This document shows, piece by piece, positions 7,822 to 15,028 of a stretch of 44,769 nucleotides of DNA; position 1 is the stretch's first letter, and each line of letters starts with the position of its first letter. The stretch is from Desulfobulbaceae bacterium (lineage in GTDB: Bacteria > Desulfobacterota > Desulfobulbia > Desulfobulbales > Desulfobulbaceae). A program made the translations under genes and the position numbers. The stretch lies in the NCBI GenBank assembly GCA_003508005.1, contig DNUE01000018.1, positions 43,940-88,708 of the forward strand, in the 5' to 3' direction. Under the pieces are notes generated by a model. That model was not told the DNA's origin. It ran no database searches and saw only the letters and a list, made by a program, of their open reading frames with translations.

Positions 7822-8874
7822 CTATGCCACCCGTTCAAAACTGATCCGCGGATCTACCAGCACATAGCAGAGGTCCGAAAGCAAGCGGGAGAACAGACCC
7901 AGGATAGTGAAAAAATACAGGGTCCCCAACACCACCGGATAGTCGCGGTTCATCACCGAGCTGTAGGCCAGAAGCCCCATGCCGTCCAGAGAAAAGATGG
8001 TTTCGATCAGGAGGCTGCCGGTGAAGAAGGAGGTGATAAAGGTACCGGGGAATCCGGTAATGATTGGGATGATGGCGTTGCGGAAGACGTGCTTGTAGAG
8101 CACCTGGCTGCGAGGAAGCCCCTTGGCCCTGGCGGTCAGCACGTACTGCTTGCGGATCTCCTCAAGGAAGCTGTTCTTGGTCAGCAGAGTCATGACCGCC
8201 AGGCTGCCCACCGTGCTCGCCGTAACGGGCAGGACCATGTGCCAGAGGTAGTCGAGGACCCTGGCCAGCAGCCCCAGTTCGCGCCAGTTGTCGGAGACCA
8301 GGCCGCGCAGCGGAAAAATATTCCAGAAACTGCCCCCGCCAAAAAGCACGATCAGGGCGATCCCCAGGACAAAACCCGGGATGGCGTAGCCGATCAGGAT
8401 CACTGTACTGGTCAGCACGTCAAATCTGCTCCCGTCCCGAACCGCTTTGGCGATCCCCAAGGGAATGCAGGTCAGGTAGACGATAAAAAAACTCCAGAGA
8501 CCCAAAGACATGGAAACCGGCAGCTTGGACACGACCAGTTCAACCACGCTCCGATGATGGTAGTAGCTTTCCCCGAAGTCAAAGACCAGATAGTTGCCCA
8601 TCATGGACACAAAACGTTCGAAGGGGGGGCGGTCAAAACCGTACATCCTCCTCAGCTGCTCAATCCGCTCCCGGTCGAGACCCCGGTCACCCTGGTAGAG
8701 GGCCCCCGTGGACCCGGCAACCGCCTCGCCCCTGGCTCCGCGCCCCTCGATCTCGGCCATCATTTTCTCCACTGGCCCGCCTGGCACGAACTGGGTGACC
8801 AGAAAGGTGATCAGCATCACGCCGAACAGGGTAGGGACCATGAGCAGGATCCGCTTCAGTATATAGATGCCCAC
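7822..8874 (-). CDS. yejB: Peptide ABC transporter permease, YejB type
   Basis: The 350-aa product starts MGIYILKRILLMVPTLFGVM, the usual DppB/YejB opening membrane helix. The periplasmic segment FVPGGPVEKMMAEIEGRG is characteristic of YejB rather than DppB. Later helices include LGLWSFFIVYLTCIPLGIAK and the C-terminal EAA-type region around KGLPRSQVLYKHVFRNAIIP. It should pair with the adjacent YejE as the membrane channel of an oligopeptide importer powered by a separate ATPase. The length is about normal for the family. It begins 10 bases after a DUF4177-type gene, which begins 16 bases after a MORN-repeat gene, so all four genes probably share one transcript. Confidence 0.9.
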   Translation of the reverse strand: MGIYILKRILLMVPTLFGVMLITFLVTQFVPGGPVEKMMAEIEGRGARGEAVAGSTGALYQGDRGLDRERIEQLRRMYGFDRPPFERFVSMMGNYLVFDFGESYYHHRSVVELVVSKLPVSMSLGLWSFFIVYLTCIPLGIAKAVRDGSRFDVLTSTVILIGYAIPGFVLGIALIVLFGGGSFWNIFPLRGLVSDNWRELGLLARVLDYLWHMVLPVTASTVGSLAVMTLLTKNSFLEEIRKQYVLTARAKGLPRSQVLYKHVFRNAIIPIITGFPGTFITSFFTGSLLIETIFSLDGMGLLAYSSVMNRDYPVVLGTLYFFTILGLFSRLLSDLCYVLVDPRISFERVA

Positions 8875-8884
8875 CGTCCCTCCA

Positions 8885-9244
8885 TCAGGAAATTTTTATC
8901 TCATCGATCATGGTGCTCTTTTTTCTCGGAGCGAGGGTCTGCTGTTCCTCTCCCGGAAGTGCTCTGCCTGCCGAAGGGGCCGCAACGGCTACTGGTCTCT
9001 TGAGGAGCGGCGGCCTTGGTACGGCAGGCTGTTCCTTGGTGCTTTGCTGGTCCAAGGACTGCGGCCGTCCCCGTTTGAAAAAGGTGAGAAGCCCCTCTTG
9101 GACGGCAGTGACGCTGACCAACTCCCATCCCTCCTCTCCCAGCTCGTTCAGGACCTTTTCCACCTCCTCGTCATCCACGTATTTATCACCCAGCAGGCCA
9201 TCCTTCTGATATTCGAAAAGTATGGTGCGATATTGCCAATACAC
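8885..9244 (-). CDS. DUF4177-like small protein
   Basis: The 119-aa product has a compact N-terminal domain of about 60 residues (MYWQYRTILFEYQKDG, then LNELGEEGWELVSVTA). The core NxLGxEGWELVxV is the hallmark of DUF4177 proteins, whose function is unknown. The rest (about 62-119) is Pro/Ala/Lys rich and probably disordered. There is no signal peptide. It lies between a secreted MORN-repeat protein (16 bases upstream) and yejB (10 bases downstream), so it is expressed with them. The gene appears intact. I cannot assign a role. Confidence 0.8.
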   Translation of the reverse strand: MYWQYRTILFEYQKDGLLGDKYVDDEEVEKVLNELGEEGWELVSVTAVQEGLLTFFKRGRPQSLDQQSTKEQPAVPRPPLLKRPVAVAAPSAGRALPGEEQQTLAPRKKSTMIDEIKIS

Positions 9245-9260
9245 GTATTTTCCTCCGCTG

Positions 9261-10958
9261 TTATTTCATTTCCACCAGCTGATCGTCAAGAAATTCTCCC
9301 TCTTGAACATGGCCATCCGGCGAGGTCAGCCTGCCGGTTCCGTTTCTGCGGCCGGCCTTGAAGCCTCCCTCATAGACAGAACCGTCGGGTAACTGCAGGG
9401 AGCCGAAACCATCGGGAAGGTCGCCGCGAAAAGAGCCGAGATACTTCCGGCCGTCCTTGTATTGAAGCTTGCCCATGCCATTAAACATGCCGCGGGCAAA
9501 TTCTCCCTCGTAGGCGCTCCCGTCGGGAAAGGCATAAACTCCTTTCCCATCGAACAGACCGTCACGGAATTGCCCGGTATACTTGGATCCGTCGGGATAA
9601 GAATACTCGCCCTGGCCATTGCGCTGTCCATTGGCGAATTCCCCCCTGTACTTCCGGCCATCAGGGAAGACCTGGGTTCCCTTGCCCTCGATGATCCCCG
9701 CCTTGACCTCGCCTTCATAGACACTGCCGTCAGGCAGGGTGTACCTTGTCTTTCCGGTGAACTTTTCCTGCCGGGAAGAGTCGGAGAACAGAAAACCGTC
9801 GGCACTTACCAGCCCATCTTCCCTTGCCGCTTTTCCTAGCGGAGCGGCTTCCTGCTCCTTCTTCTGCTCCTGCACCACCGCGACAGCTGCCGCGGACGGC
9901 TTTTTCTCTCCGGATGCGATAGTATCCTTTGTCTCCTGCTTCGACTTGGCACCCTCCTCCGGGACCGGGGCGGAGACCGGCTTGCCGCCGGCAAACTGGC
10001 CGGTTATCTTTTCCCCTTCCGCGTTGACAAGGGTCCCCTGCCCCTGCGGCTCGCCATTGACAAATTCCCCTTTGTACTGACTGCCGCCGGCATAGTACAT
10101 GACACCCTGCCCGTTCCTTGCTCCCTGCTGCCACTCCCCTTCATAGCGGCTCTTGTCGGGATATTCCATGACCCCGTGCCCTTCCATCATCCCAGCCACG
10201 AAATCCCCGGTATAGACATAACCTGTCGGCCAGACCATTCTGCCCTGCCCGGATATCTTGCCCATGCTGAATAATCCGGTGTAGCACCGACCGTCAGGAA
10301 AGGTTATCGTCCCCTGCCCATCAAAAAGATCGTCGACAAAGGCACCCTCATACCGTGCTCCATCCGGCAAGCCCAGAATCCCCTGCCCCTGACGTTTGCC
10401 GTCCGCATAATCCCCCTCGTATCTGCTCCCGTCCGCATAGAGGCGAACCCCCCGGCCTGCTGGTTTGCCGTCGACAAATCTCCCGGTGAAACTCGAACCG
10501 TCCTTGTAGTCGAGGCGGCCTTGACCTTCAATCACATTATTGCGAAATTCGCCCGCATATCTGCGGCCGTCCGGATAGACCATGACGCCATGGCCATTGA
10601 ATCGGCCTAGGGCAAATTCGCCTTCGTAGCGAAAACCATCGGACCTGGTAAGGGTGCCGATCCCGTCAATAACCCCGTCCCGGAACTGACCTGAATACCT
10701 TCTGCCGTCAGGGCTAACCAGTTCTCCAGTACCGTGATACTTTCCCTGCATGAACTGACCGGTGTAGATCGAACCATCGTTCAGAACGAGTTTCCCGTCC
10801 CCAGAGAGAAAACCGCCCATAAATTGTCCCTCATACCGCCGGCCGTCTTCTCCTATAAACGTCCCCTTGCCGTTGCGACAATCGCCCTCAATACAAGCAG
10901 CCTGCAGAATGAACGGGAACACCAACATCCATGTCAAAAAATATAGAGTCTTTCTCAC
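9261..10958 (-). CDS. Secreted MORN-repeat protein
   Basis: Almost the entire protein (565 aa from this start) consists of 23-residue MORN repeats with the pattern YxGxFxxGxxxGxGxxxxxDG. About 12-13 repeats form a first block, a Lys/Glu/Ala-rich linker of some 60 residues follows, and 6-7 more repeats form a second block. The GTG at 10958 is preceded by GGAG at six bases and gives an N-terminus MRKTLYFLTWMLVFPFILQA, a clean signal peptide, followed by CIEGDC. In-frame ATG (10970) and TTG (11003) starts lack a good ribosome site. Export to the periplasm or outer surface is likely; it lacks a canonical lipobox. MORN repeats bind lipids or act as scaffolds in other systems, but the role here is unknown. 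Confidence 0.87.
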   Translation of the reverse strand: MRKTLYFLTWMLVFPFILQAACIEGDCRNGKGTFIGEDGRRYEGQFMGGFLSGDGKLVLNDGSIYTGQFMQGKYHGTGELVSPDGRRYSGQFRDGVIDGIGTLTRSDGFRYEGEFALGRFNGHGVMVYPDGRRYAGEFRNNVIEGQGRLDYKDGSSFTGRFVDGKPAGRGVRLYADGSRYEGDYADGKRQGQGILGLPDGARYEGAFVDDLFDGQGTITFPDGRCYTGLFSMGKISGQGRMVWPTGYVYTGDFVAGMMEGHGVMEYPDKSRYEGEWQQGARNGQGVMYYAGGSQYKGEFVNGEPQGQGTLVNAEGEKITGQFAGGKPVSAPVPEEGAKSKQETKDTIASGEKKPSAAAVAVVQEQKKEQEAAPLGKAAREDGLVSADGFLFSDSSRQEKFTGKTRYTLPDGSVYEGEVKAGIIEGKGTQVFPDGRKYRGEFANGQRNGQGEYSYPDGSKYTGQFRDGLFDGKGVYAFPDGSAYEGEFARGMFNGMGKLQYKDGRKYLGSFRGDLPDGFGSLQLPDGSVYEGGFKAGRRNGTGRLTSPDGHVQEGEFLDDQLVEMK

Positions 10959-11297
10959 ATTCCACTCCATGCGTTGATCACTGGCAAAGGCCTTTCTTCT
11001 CAAGGGAGCTCTCGCCGGACCGATCTCTCCAACGGTGAAAAAATAATTCTCAAATATTTAATATACCACAGCTCCAGGAACATATTCCAGAACTCCTTTG
11101 CCTCTTTCCATTGACAGCGGTCCCGCTTCAACGATACCCTGCCCGGCTTTACGCTCCAGGGCAACCGGCCCTTCTGGTTGCGGTTATGCCTTTTCCGGCA
11201 GCCACTCTTGCTTTTTCTTGATTTTATTCGTAAAAAAAATCAGGTGGTAGCAACAATTCGATTTGTCGATCAAATCACTCGTGTTGGAGAATTGAGG
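10959..11297. other. Divergent intergenic region
   Basis: This stretch separates the leftward MORN operon from the rightward haem-sensor gene and should hold both promoters, but I see no strong -35/-10 pair. On the minus strand, bases 11183-11058 form a stop-to-stop frame of about 42 codons with protein-like composition but no start codon with a ribosome site. It could be an eroded remnant or chance. Confidence 0.4.
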
Positions 11298-12173
11298 ATG
11301 AGTCTTCGTATCCGCTTCATGATGATTATCTCCGTTCTCAGCCTGATAGCCACGGTCAGCCTGGCCGTGGTCAGCTACCAGTTCAACAGAAACAATGCCC
11401 TCAGGGAGGCGAAGATCAAGGGAAACCTTGTCGCCAACTCTATGGTCTCATCCCGGGACTATCTTGGAACCACTCAACTTCCCAAAATGGACGAAGCCGC
11501 CGGCCGTGATATTTTCATCGCGGAACTCATGTGCCCCTATGTTGTCAACAAGGGTGTAGTTGATATTTTCAAGGGGAAAATCCCGGACTATATCTTCAAA
11601 CAGGCGGCAAAGAATCCCCTGGTGCCCTCGAACAAGGCGGATCAGCAGGAGCTTGAACTCATCAAGCTGTTCCAGGAAAACACAAATATGACCGACAAGG
11701 AGGGCCGGATAGAAAAAAACGGCCAGGCCTATTATTATTTTGCCAAGCCGATCCGCGTAACTGAGGCCGCCTGCCTGGAATGCCATGGCGGCTCGGGCAA
11801 GGTGCCCGAAGAGAGGCAAATGACCTCGGGCCCTGAAAACGGCTATCACTGGCAAAAAGGCGATACGGTATCGGCCATGATCGTTTACGTCCCGCTGAAG
11901 AAGGCCCTGGAAGAGGCGAAGGAAAGGGCCGCTTCCCTCTTTCTCATCGGCTTGGCGGGAATCGCTCTGCACATGTTCCTGACCTGGATCTTTTTCAACC
12001 GTTACGTGGCCAAGCCGATCAGCATGCTTGAACTGCGGGCCACCGAGATCAGCCTTGGCAAAAACCTTGGCGAAAGCATAGTCACCCCTACCCGGGGAGA
12101 AATCGGCTCTCTGGGCCGGGCAATTGACAGACTGCGGATCAGCATTGAAAAAATGTTGCAGCGCTACAAATGA
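11298..12173 (+). CDS. Tll0287/DUF3365-like haem-binding sensor with HAMP, no output domain
   Basis: The 291-aa protein has a membrane helix at about 8-26, an extracytoplasmic domain to about 210, a second helix at about 212-234 and a HAMP-like segment to the end. The periplasmic domain carries one c-type haem site, CLECH (159-163), in a Tll0287/DUF3365 context (QAYYYFAKPIRVTEAACLECH, then GWHW-like NGYHWQKGDT). The ATG at 11298 has GGAG eight bases upstream; a longer frame from 11178 adds no family-like sequence. Such domains sense redox state or gases and are usually fused to histidine kinase, MCP or cyclase outputs; here the protein stops right after HAMP. It is flanked by convergent and divergent genes and seems monocistronic. 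Confidence 0.85.
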   Translation: MSLRIRFMMIISVLSLIATVSLAVVSYQFNRNNALREAKIKGNLVANSMVSSRDYLGTTQLPKMDEAAGRDIFIAELMCPYVVNKGVVDIFKGKIPDYIFKQAAKNPLVPSNKADQQELELIKLFQENTNMTDKEGRIEKNGQAYYYFAKPIRVTEAACLECHGGSGKVPEERQMTSGPENGYHWQKGDTVSAMIVYVPLKKALEEAKERAASLFLIGLAGIALHMFLTWIFFNRYVAKPISMLELRATEISLGKNLGESIVTPTRGEIGSLGRAIDRLRISIEKMLQRYK

Positions 12174-12221
12174 TGGTGCTGTGTCTGCTAGGTTTGGGAA
12201 TCTCTGCAGGTAAATCCGGCG

Positions 12222-12860
12222 CTACAGAAAATGGTTGAGTTGACCTTTGAACTCCCGGACCAGGCCCTTATCGTCGATCTCCTGCACCAGCATACCAATC
12301 AGCTCCGGCAAACGCGCAGGATCGGCCGGGCCCTGTTCCCGCCACCTGCTGAGGTAATCCGCCACGACCATGAAAGCCACCGGGCCGATGGCCGTTGCCA
12401 AGGCCTCCTCGATTTCCTTCAGTTGCGGGCGCAACTCATCGCCGATACCACTGGCTGCAAGGCGCGCTGATGCGTGGCGGGCAGTATCTTCCGTCCTGTC
12501 CTCCCGCAGCAGTAAAGGCCTTTCCAGATCATTGCGCATATCTTCCACCAGCATGGCGGCAGTGGTCGCTATCAGGGAGCAATTGGCCTGGGAATCGCAG
12601 ACAGCAAGCAGAATCGCTCCTTTTTCCAAGGAAACACCGACCACGGAATACCTGTCAAAACGAAAATGGGCGGACCTTATCTGCAACTTGTTCATGCCGC
12701 CCATCTGGACAAGCCGGACAAAATGGATTCCAACCTGCTCGATCAGGGTTTTCGGCAGGTCGGCAGTCAGCTCTGTACTGACCACACCCTCGTTCTTGTC
12801 AAAAATGCAGGAGCCGGTAACGCCGGGGATTCCTGTAATTTCTTTGAGTAATCTACGCAT
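12222..12860 (-). CDS. Roadblock/LC7-like protein with C-terminal helical domain
   Basis: The 212-aa product has an N-terminal roadblock-like half (1-115): a strand VTGSCIFDKNEGVVSTE, a long helix, and the strand pair RYSVVGVSLEKGAILLAVCD. A charged linker follows, then a helical C-terminal part (about 141-212) around LATAIGPVAFMVVADYL. This resembles the small IGPxA-type helical domain attached to various signalling proteins (DUF8082-like), a tentative match. The gene overlaps the upstream DUF4388-roadblock gene by 8 bases, so the two are translationally coupled and the proteins probably interact. It may be a regulator or dimer partner for a small GTPase such as the MglA-like protein 8 kb away, but that is inference. 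Confidence 0.72.
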   Translation of the reverse strand: MRRLLKEITGIPGVTGSCIFDKNEGVVSTELTADLPKTLIEQVGIHFVRLVQMGGMNKLQIRSAHFRFDRYSVVGVSLEKGAILLAVCDSQANCSLIATTAAMLVEDMRNDLERPLLLREDRTEDTARHASARLAASGIGDELRPQLKEIEEALATAIGPVAFMVVADYLSRWREQGPADPARLPELIGMLVQEIDDKGLVREFKGQLNHFL

Positions 12861-13602
12861 GCCGGATCTGCAAAAACCTCTCTCCAGAGGGGGTTAAAAC
12901 CGATCTCAAACGATCGACCACTTCGTTAACCGAGGCCAGATCATCGAGCAGCAGGCCGATAATCATGCCCGCACCGGGAACGATGAGCAGAATTTCCCCG
13001 CTCTCCATGACAAGCTGAATGCGGTTCGGCCCTTTGGCATCCAGCGCCTTACGCATCTGGATGCCGCTCACTATGCAGTAGGTTATGAAATCACCGAGCT
13101 TCAAGGTCCGCGAGGACTGGGTGATAATCTGCCCCTGCCGGTTGAGGAGATAGTAGTGTTTGACCTCGGAAATGCCGACAATTATCTGCACCAGGCGCTT
13201 CACCACCGGGTTCGCAAGGATGGAGGCATCCTCCTGGAGCAAGGCCATCATGCCTGCATCATCAGCTTCGGAGGTATGGCCATCCTCGTCCTTAATTTTC
13301 GCAAAGTTGAGAAGTAGGTGCGCCAGCGGCAACCGAATGCGGTGCATTCTGTCTTCCGGGCCGATGACATTGAAGGTGGGATGATTCCAGGACAGGATGG
13401 CGTACACTGCCATTTCGCCGACTTCATCCGCATACTGGGCGTCCATCAGCTCGCCCCGATCAAAATAAAATTGTCCCTCTCGACCTTCGGAGTTGACGAT
13501 CAGGGTGCAGCTTTTCCGCTCCTGCTCAAGCATCTGCAGAAACGAGGACAAGGATACCCCGCCGATCCCTCCGCTTCCCTGGTCTTTTTTATTCTGTGCC
13601 AT
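12853..13602 (-). CDS. DUF4388 (PATAN) plus roadblock-like protein
   Basis: The 249-aa protein begins with a DUF4388/PATAN domain (about 11-105): GVSLSSFLQMLEQERKSCTL, then GQFYFDRGELMDAQY and AVYAILSWNHPTFNV. These are the usual pattern of PATAN domains found in GTPase-linked and response-regulator pathways. The second half (about 130-240) has a roadblock-like strand/helix order: KHYYLLNRQGQIITQS, a helix, then GEILLIVPGAGMIIGLLL. It overlaps the next gene by 8 bases. Upstream lies a promoter bracketed by two inverted 10-bp sites. Members of this class often act as adaptors in MglA-type systems; a specific function is not known. Confidence 0.8.
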   Translation of the reverse strand: MAQNKKDQGSGGIGGVSLSSFLQMLEQERKSCTLIVNSEGREGQFYFDRGELMDAQYADEVGEMAVYAILSWNHPTFNVIGPEDRMHRIRLPLAHLLLNFAKIKDEDGHTSEADDAGMMALLQEDASILANPVVKRLVQIIVGISEVKHYYLLNRQGQIITQSSRTLKLGDFITYCIVSGIQMRKALDAKGPNRIQLVMESGEILLIVPGAGMIIGLLLDDLASVNEVVDRLRSVLTPSGERFLQIRHA

Positions 13603-13639
13603 TCCGATCGATTACATCTGCCTTTTTCGAACTTCTCAA

Positions 13640-13701
13640 TTTTACGACACAGTATTCATTTTATGTTACCCTTAACCATCATTTTTGACAATGTCGTAAA
13701 A
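13640..13701. promoter_or_regulatory. Inverted 10-bp operator-like sites around the DUF4388 promoter
   Basis: TTTTACGACA (13640-13649) and its exact reverse complement TGTCGTAAAA (13692-13701) are 52 bp apart centre to centre, close to five helical turns. On the minus strand one site abuts the -35 element and the other lies just after the predicted transcription start. This is the geometry of a paired operator; the binding protein is unknown. Confidence 0.5.
13663..13691 (-). promoter_or_regulatory. Likely promoter of the DUF4388/roadblock pair
   Basis: On the minus strand, TTGTCA (13691-13686) and TAACAT (13668-13663) are 17 bases apart. They sit about 60 bases ahead of the start codon at 13602 and lie between the two inverted sites. 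Confidence 0.5.
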
Positions 13702-13753
13702 ATGAAAATCGCAGGCCGTGCATCAGGGAATTCAATTTCATTTCACCCCTGCA

Positions 13754-14251
13754 TCATTTTTCTTCTTTCCGTGGATAATCAAGAAAATTGAGGGTCGCGC
13801 CTTCTTCGTCCACTTCTGCCCACGAACCGACCGGAAAGTCCAGGGCGACAATACCGCAGGTGGGTACGTTTTCGATGCCCAGGTTACCGAGGATATTCGC
13901 CAAAATAGTGATTTCCGGATTATGGCCGACCAAGAGCACGGTGCCGAGGCGGTCGTCAAGGCTTTGGATAAACAGCAGAAGTTTGGCCGGATAGGAATCA
14001 TACAGGCTGTCAAGAACCAGGATATTTTTCTTGAGAACCCCGCATTCACTTGCCAACAATTTCGCGGTGCCTAGCGCACGGCGGGCCGGACTGGTCACCA
14101 CCAGGTCCGGCTGGACTCCCCGCCGCCGCAATCTTCGACCCATCTCCGGGGCGTTTTGCCTGCCCCGCCCGTTCAGGGGCCGGTCAAAATCCGCCAGCGT
14201 ACCGTCCTTCCAGCTCGATTTGGCATGCCGGCAGAGCAGGAGATGCTTCAT
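13754..14251 (-). CDS. SixA-like phosphohistidine phosphatase (histidine phosphatase superfamily)
   Basis: The 165-aa product starts MKHLLLCRHAKSSW, with the catalytic RH pair at residues 8-9 of the histidine phosphatase superfamily. It continues with DFDRPLNGRGRQNAPEMGRRL, TSPARRALGTA and a second catalytic His in LLVGHNPEI (about 110). Size and motifs match SixA, which removes phosphate from phosphohistidine in signalling or PTS proteins. The start codon overlaps the stop of the upstream ParA-like gene as ATGA (14248-14251), so it is translationally coupled to it. SixA-like and CHAD genes are often neighbours, which suggests a shared tie to phosphate or polyphosphate. The true substrate here is not known. 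Confidence 0.88.
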   Translation of the reverse strand: MKHLLLCRHAKSSWKDGTLADFDRPLNGRGRQNAPEMGRRLRRRGVQPDLVVTSPARRALGTAKLLASECGVLKKNILVLDSLYDSYPAKLLLFIQSLDDRLGTVLLVGHNPEITILANILGNLGIENVPTCGIVALDFPVGSWAEVDEEGATLNFLDYPRKEEK

Positions 14252-14994
14252 CGCCAGGCCATGCGTTTCTTGACTTCCCGCCACAGGTCGGCATAGGCCG
14301 CAGCGGCCATGGACTGCGGCAGAGCTGCACTCACTGGCTGCCGGTACAGACCCATTCTCTCTATATCCGCAAGGAAGGGTACAAGGGCGGGCATGACCTC
14401 CGGCTCCCTGATCAGTTGCTGCATCAGTTCCCAGTGCATTTTTTTCCGTTTCTCCACCATGGAAAAAAAGACAAGGACCTTGCTCCGCTTCTCCTCGATT
14501 TCCTTGAGAAAGCCGAAAAGCTGCTGCAGGGCCAGACAGGAGAGGGTTGTGGGAATGAGGGGGACCAGAATGAAATCCGCGGCATGAAAGATATTTTCGG
14601 ACAGCAGGGTAATATTGGGCGGGCAATCAAGAAAGATCTGCGCATACTCCCCGCTGAGGGGCCTGAAAATCTTGCTGAGGCGCTGCCTCGATTTTTTCAT
14701 GTCGTCCAGGGCAATATCGATGTTCCGGTAGGAAAAATCGGCAGGGAGAAGGTCGAGCCCTGAAAAATCCGTGCCGCGGATGCTCCGGTCAATATGCTTC
14801 CCGCCCTTGAGGAGCTTCTCGGCGTTGAACTTTTTATCCGGCCTGATCCGGAAATAGAAGGAGGAAGAGCCCTGCGGGTCCATGTCGCAGAGCAGGGTCC
14901 GCTCGCCGCCGCTGGCCGACAGATACGCCAGATTCACCGCCGTCGCCGTTTTGCCGACCCCGCCCTTGATGTTGTATACTGCGATAATGCTCAT
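14248..14994 (-). CDS. ParA/MinD-family ATPase
   Basis: The 248-aa product is a ParA-type ATPase. It has the deviant Walker A KGGVGKTAT (10-18) with the signature Lys10, Walker A' CDMDPQG (36-42) and Walker B FLDCPP (121-126). The ATG at 14994 has AGGAGG six bases upstream; an upstream ATG at 15012 is less well placed. ParA proteins form ATP-bound dimers on DNA or membrane and position cargo such as plasmids, chemoreceptors, carboxysomes or storage granules. There is no ParB or parS-like site beside it, so it is unlikely to be the chromosome segregation ParA. It lies between a CHAD protein (polyphosphate-binding family) and a SixA-like phosphatase, making an orphan ParA whose cargo may be recruited by the CHAD protein. 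Confidence 0.87.
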   Translation of the reverse strand: MSIIAVYNIKGGVGKTATAVNLAYLSASGGERTLLCDMDPQGSSSFYFRIRPDKKFNAEKLLKGGKHIDRSIRGTDFSGLDLLPADFSYRNIDIALDDMKKSRQRLSKIFRPLSGEYAQIFLDCPPNITLLSENIFHAADFILVPLIPTTLSCLALQQLFGFLKEIEEKRSKVLVFFSMVEKRKKMHWELMQQLIREPEVMPALVPFLADIERMGLYRQPVSAALPQSMAAAAYADLWREVKKRMAWR

Positions 14995-15028
14995 GCCGTC
15001 CCTCCTGCTCATTGCCGGCTGGTTCGGT

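Noticed and set aside
11058..11183. Minus-strand stop-to-stop frame with protein-like composition (contains MERGKGVLEYVPG)
   Set aside because: It is only about 42 codons, has no start with a ribosome site and no recognisable family. It could be an eroded remnant but cannot be supported.
14248..14994. ParA as the chromosomal partition protein
   Set aside because: No parB gene or parS-like inverted repeat is next to it, and neighbours (CHAD, SixA, argJ) are not those of the origin region.
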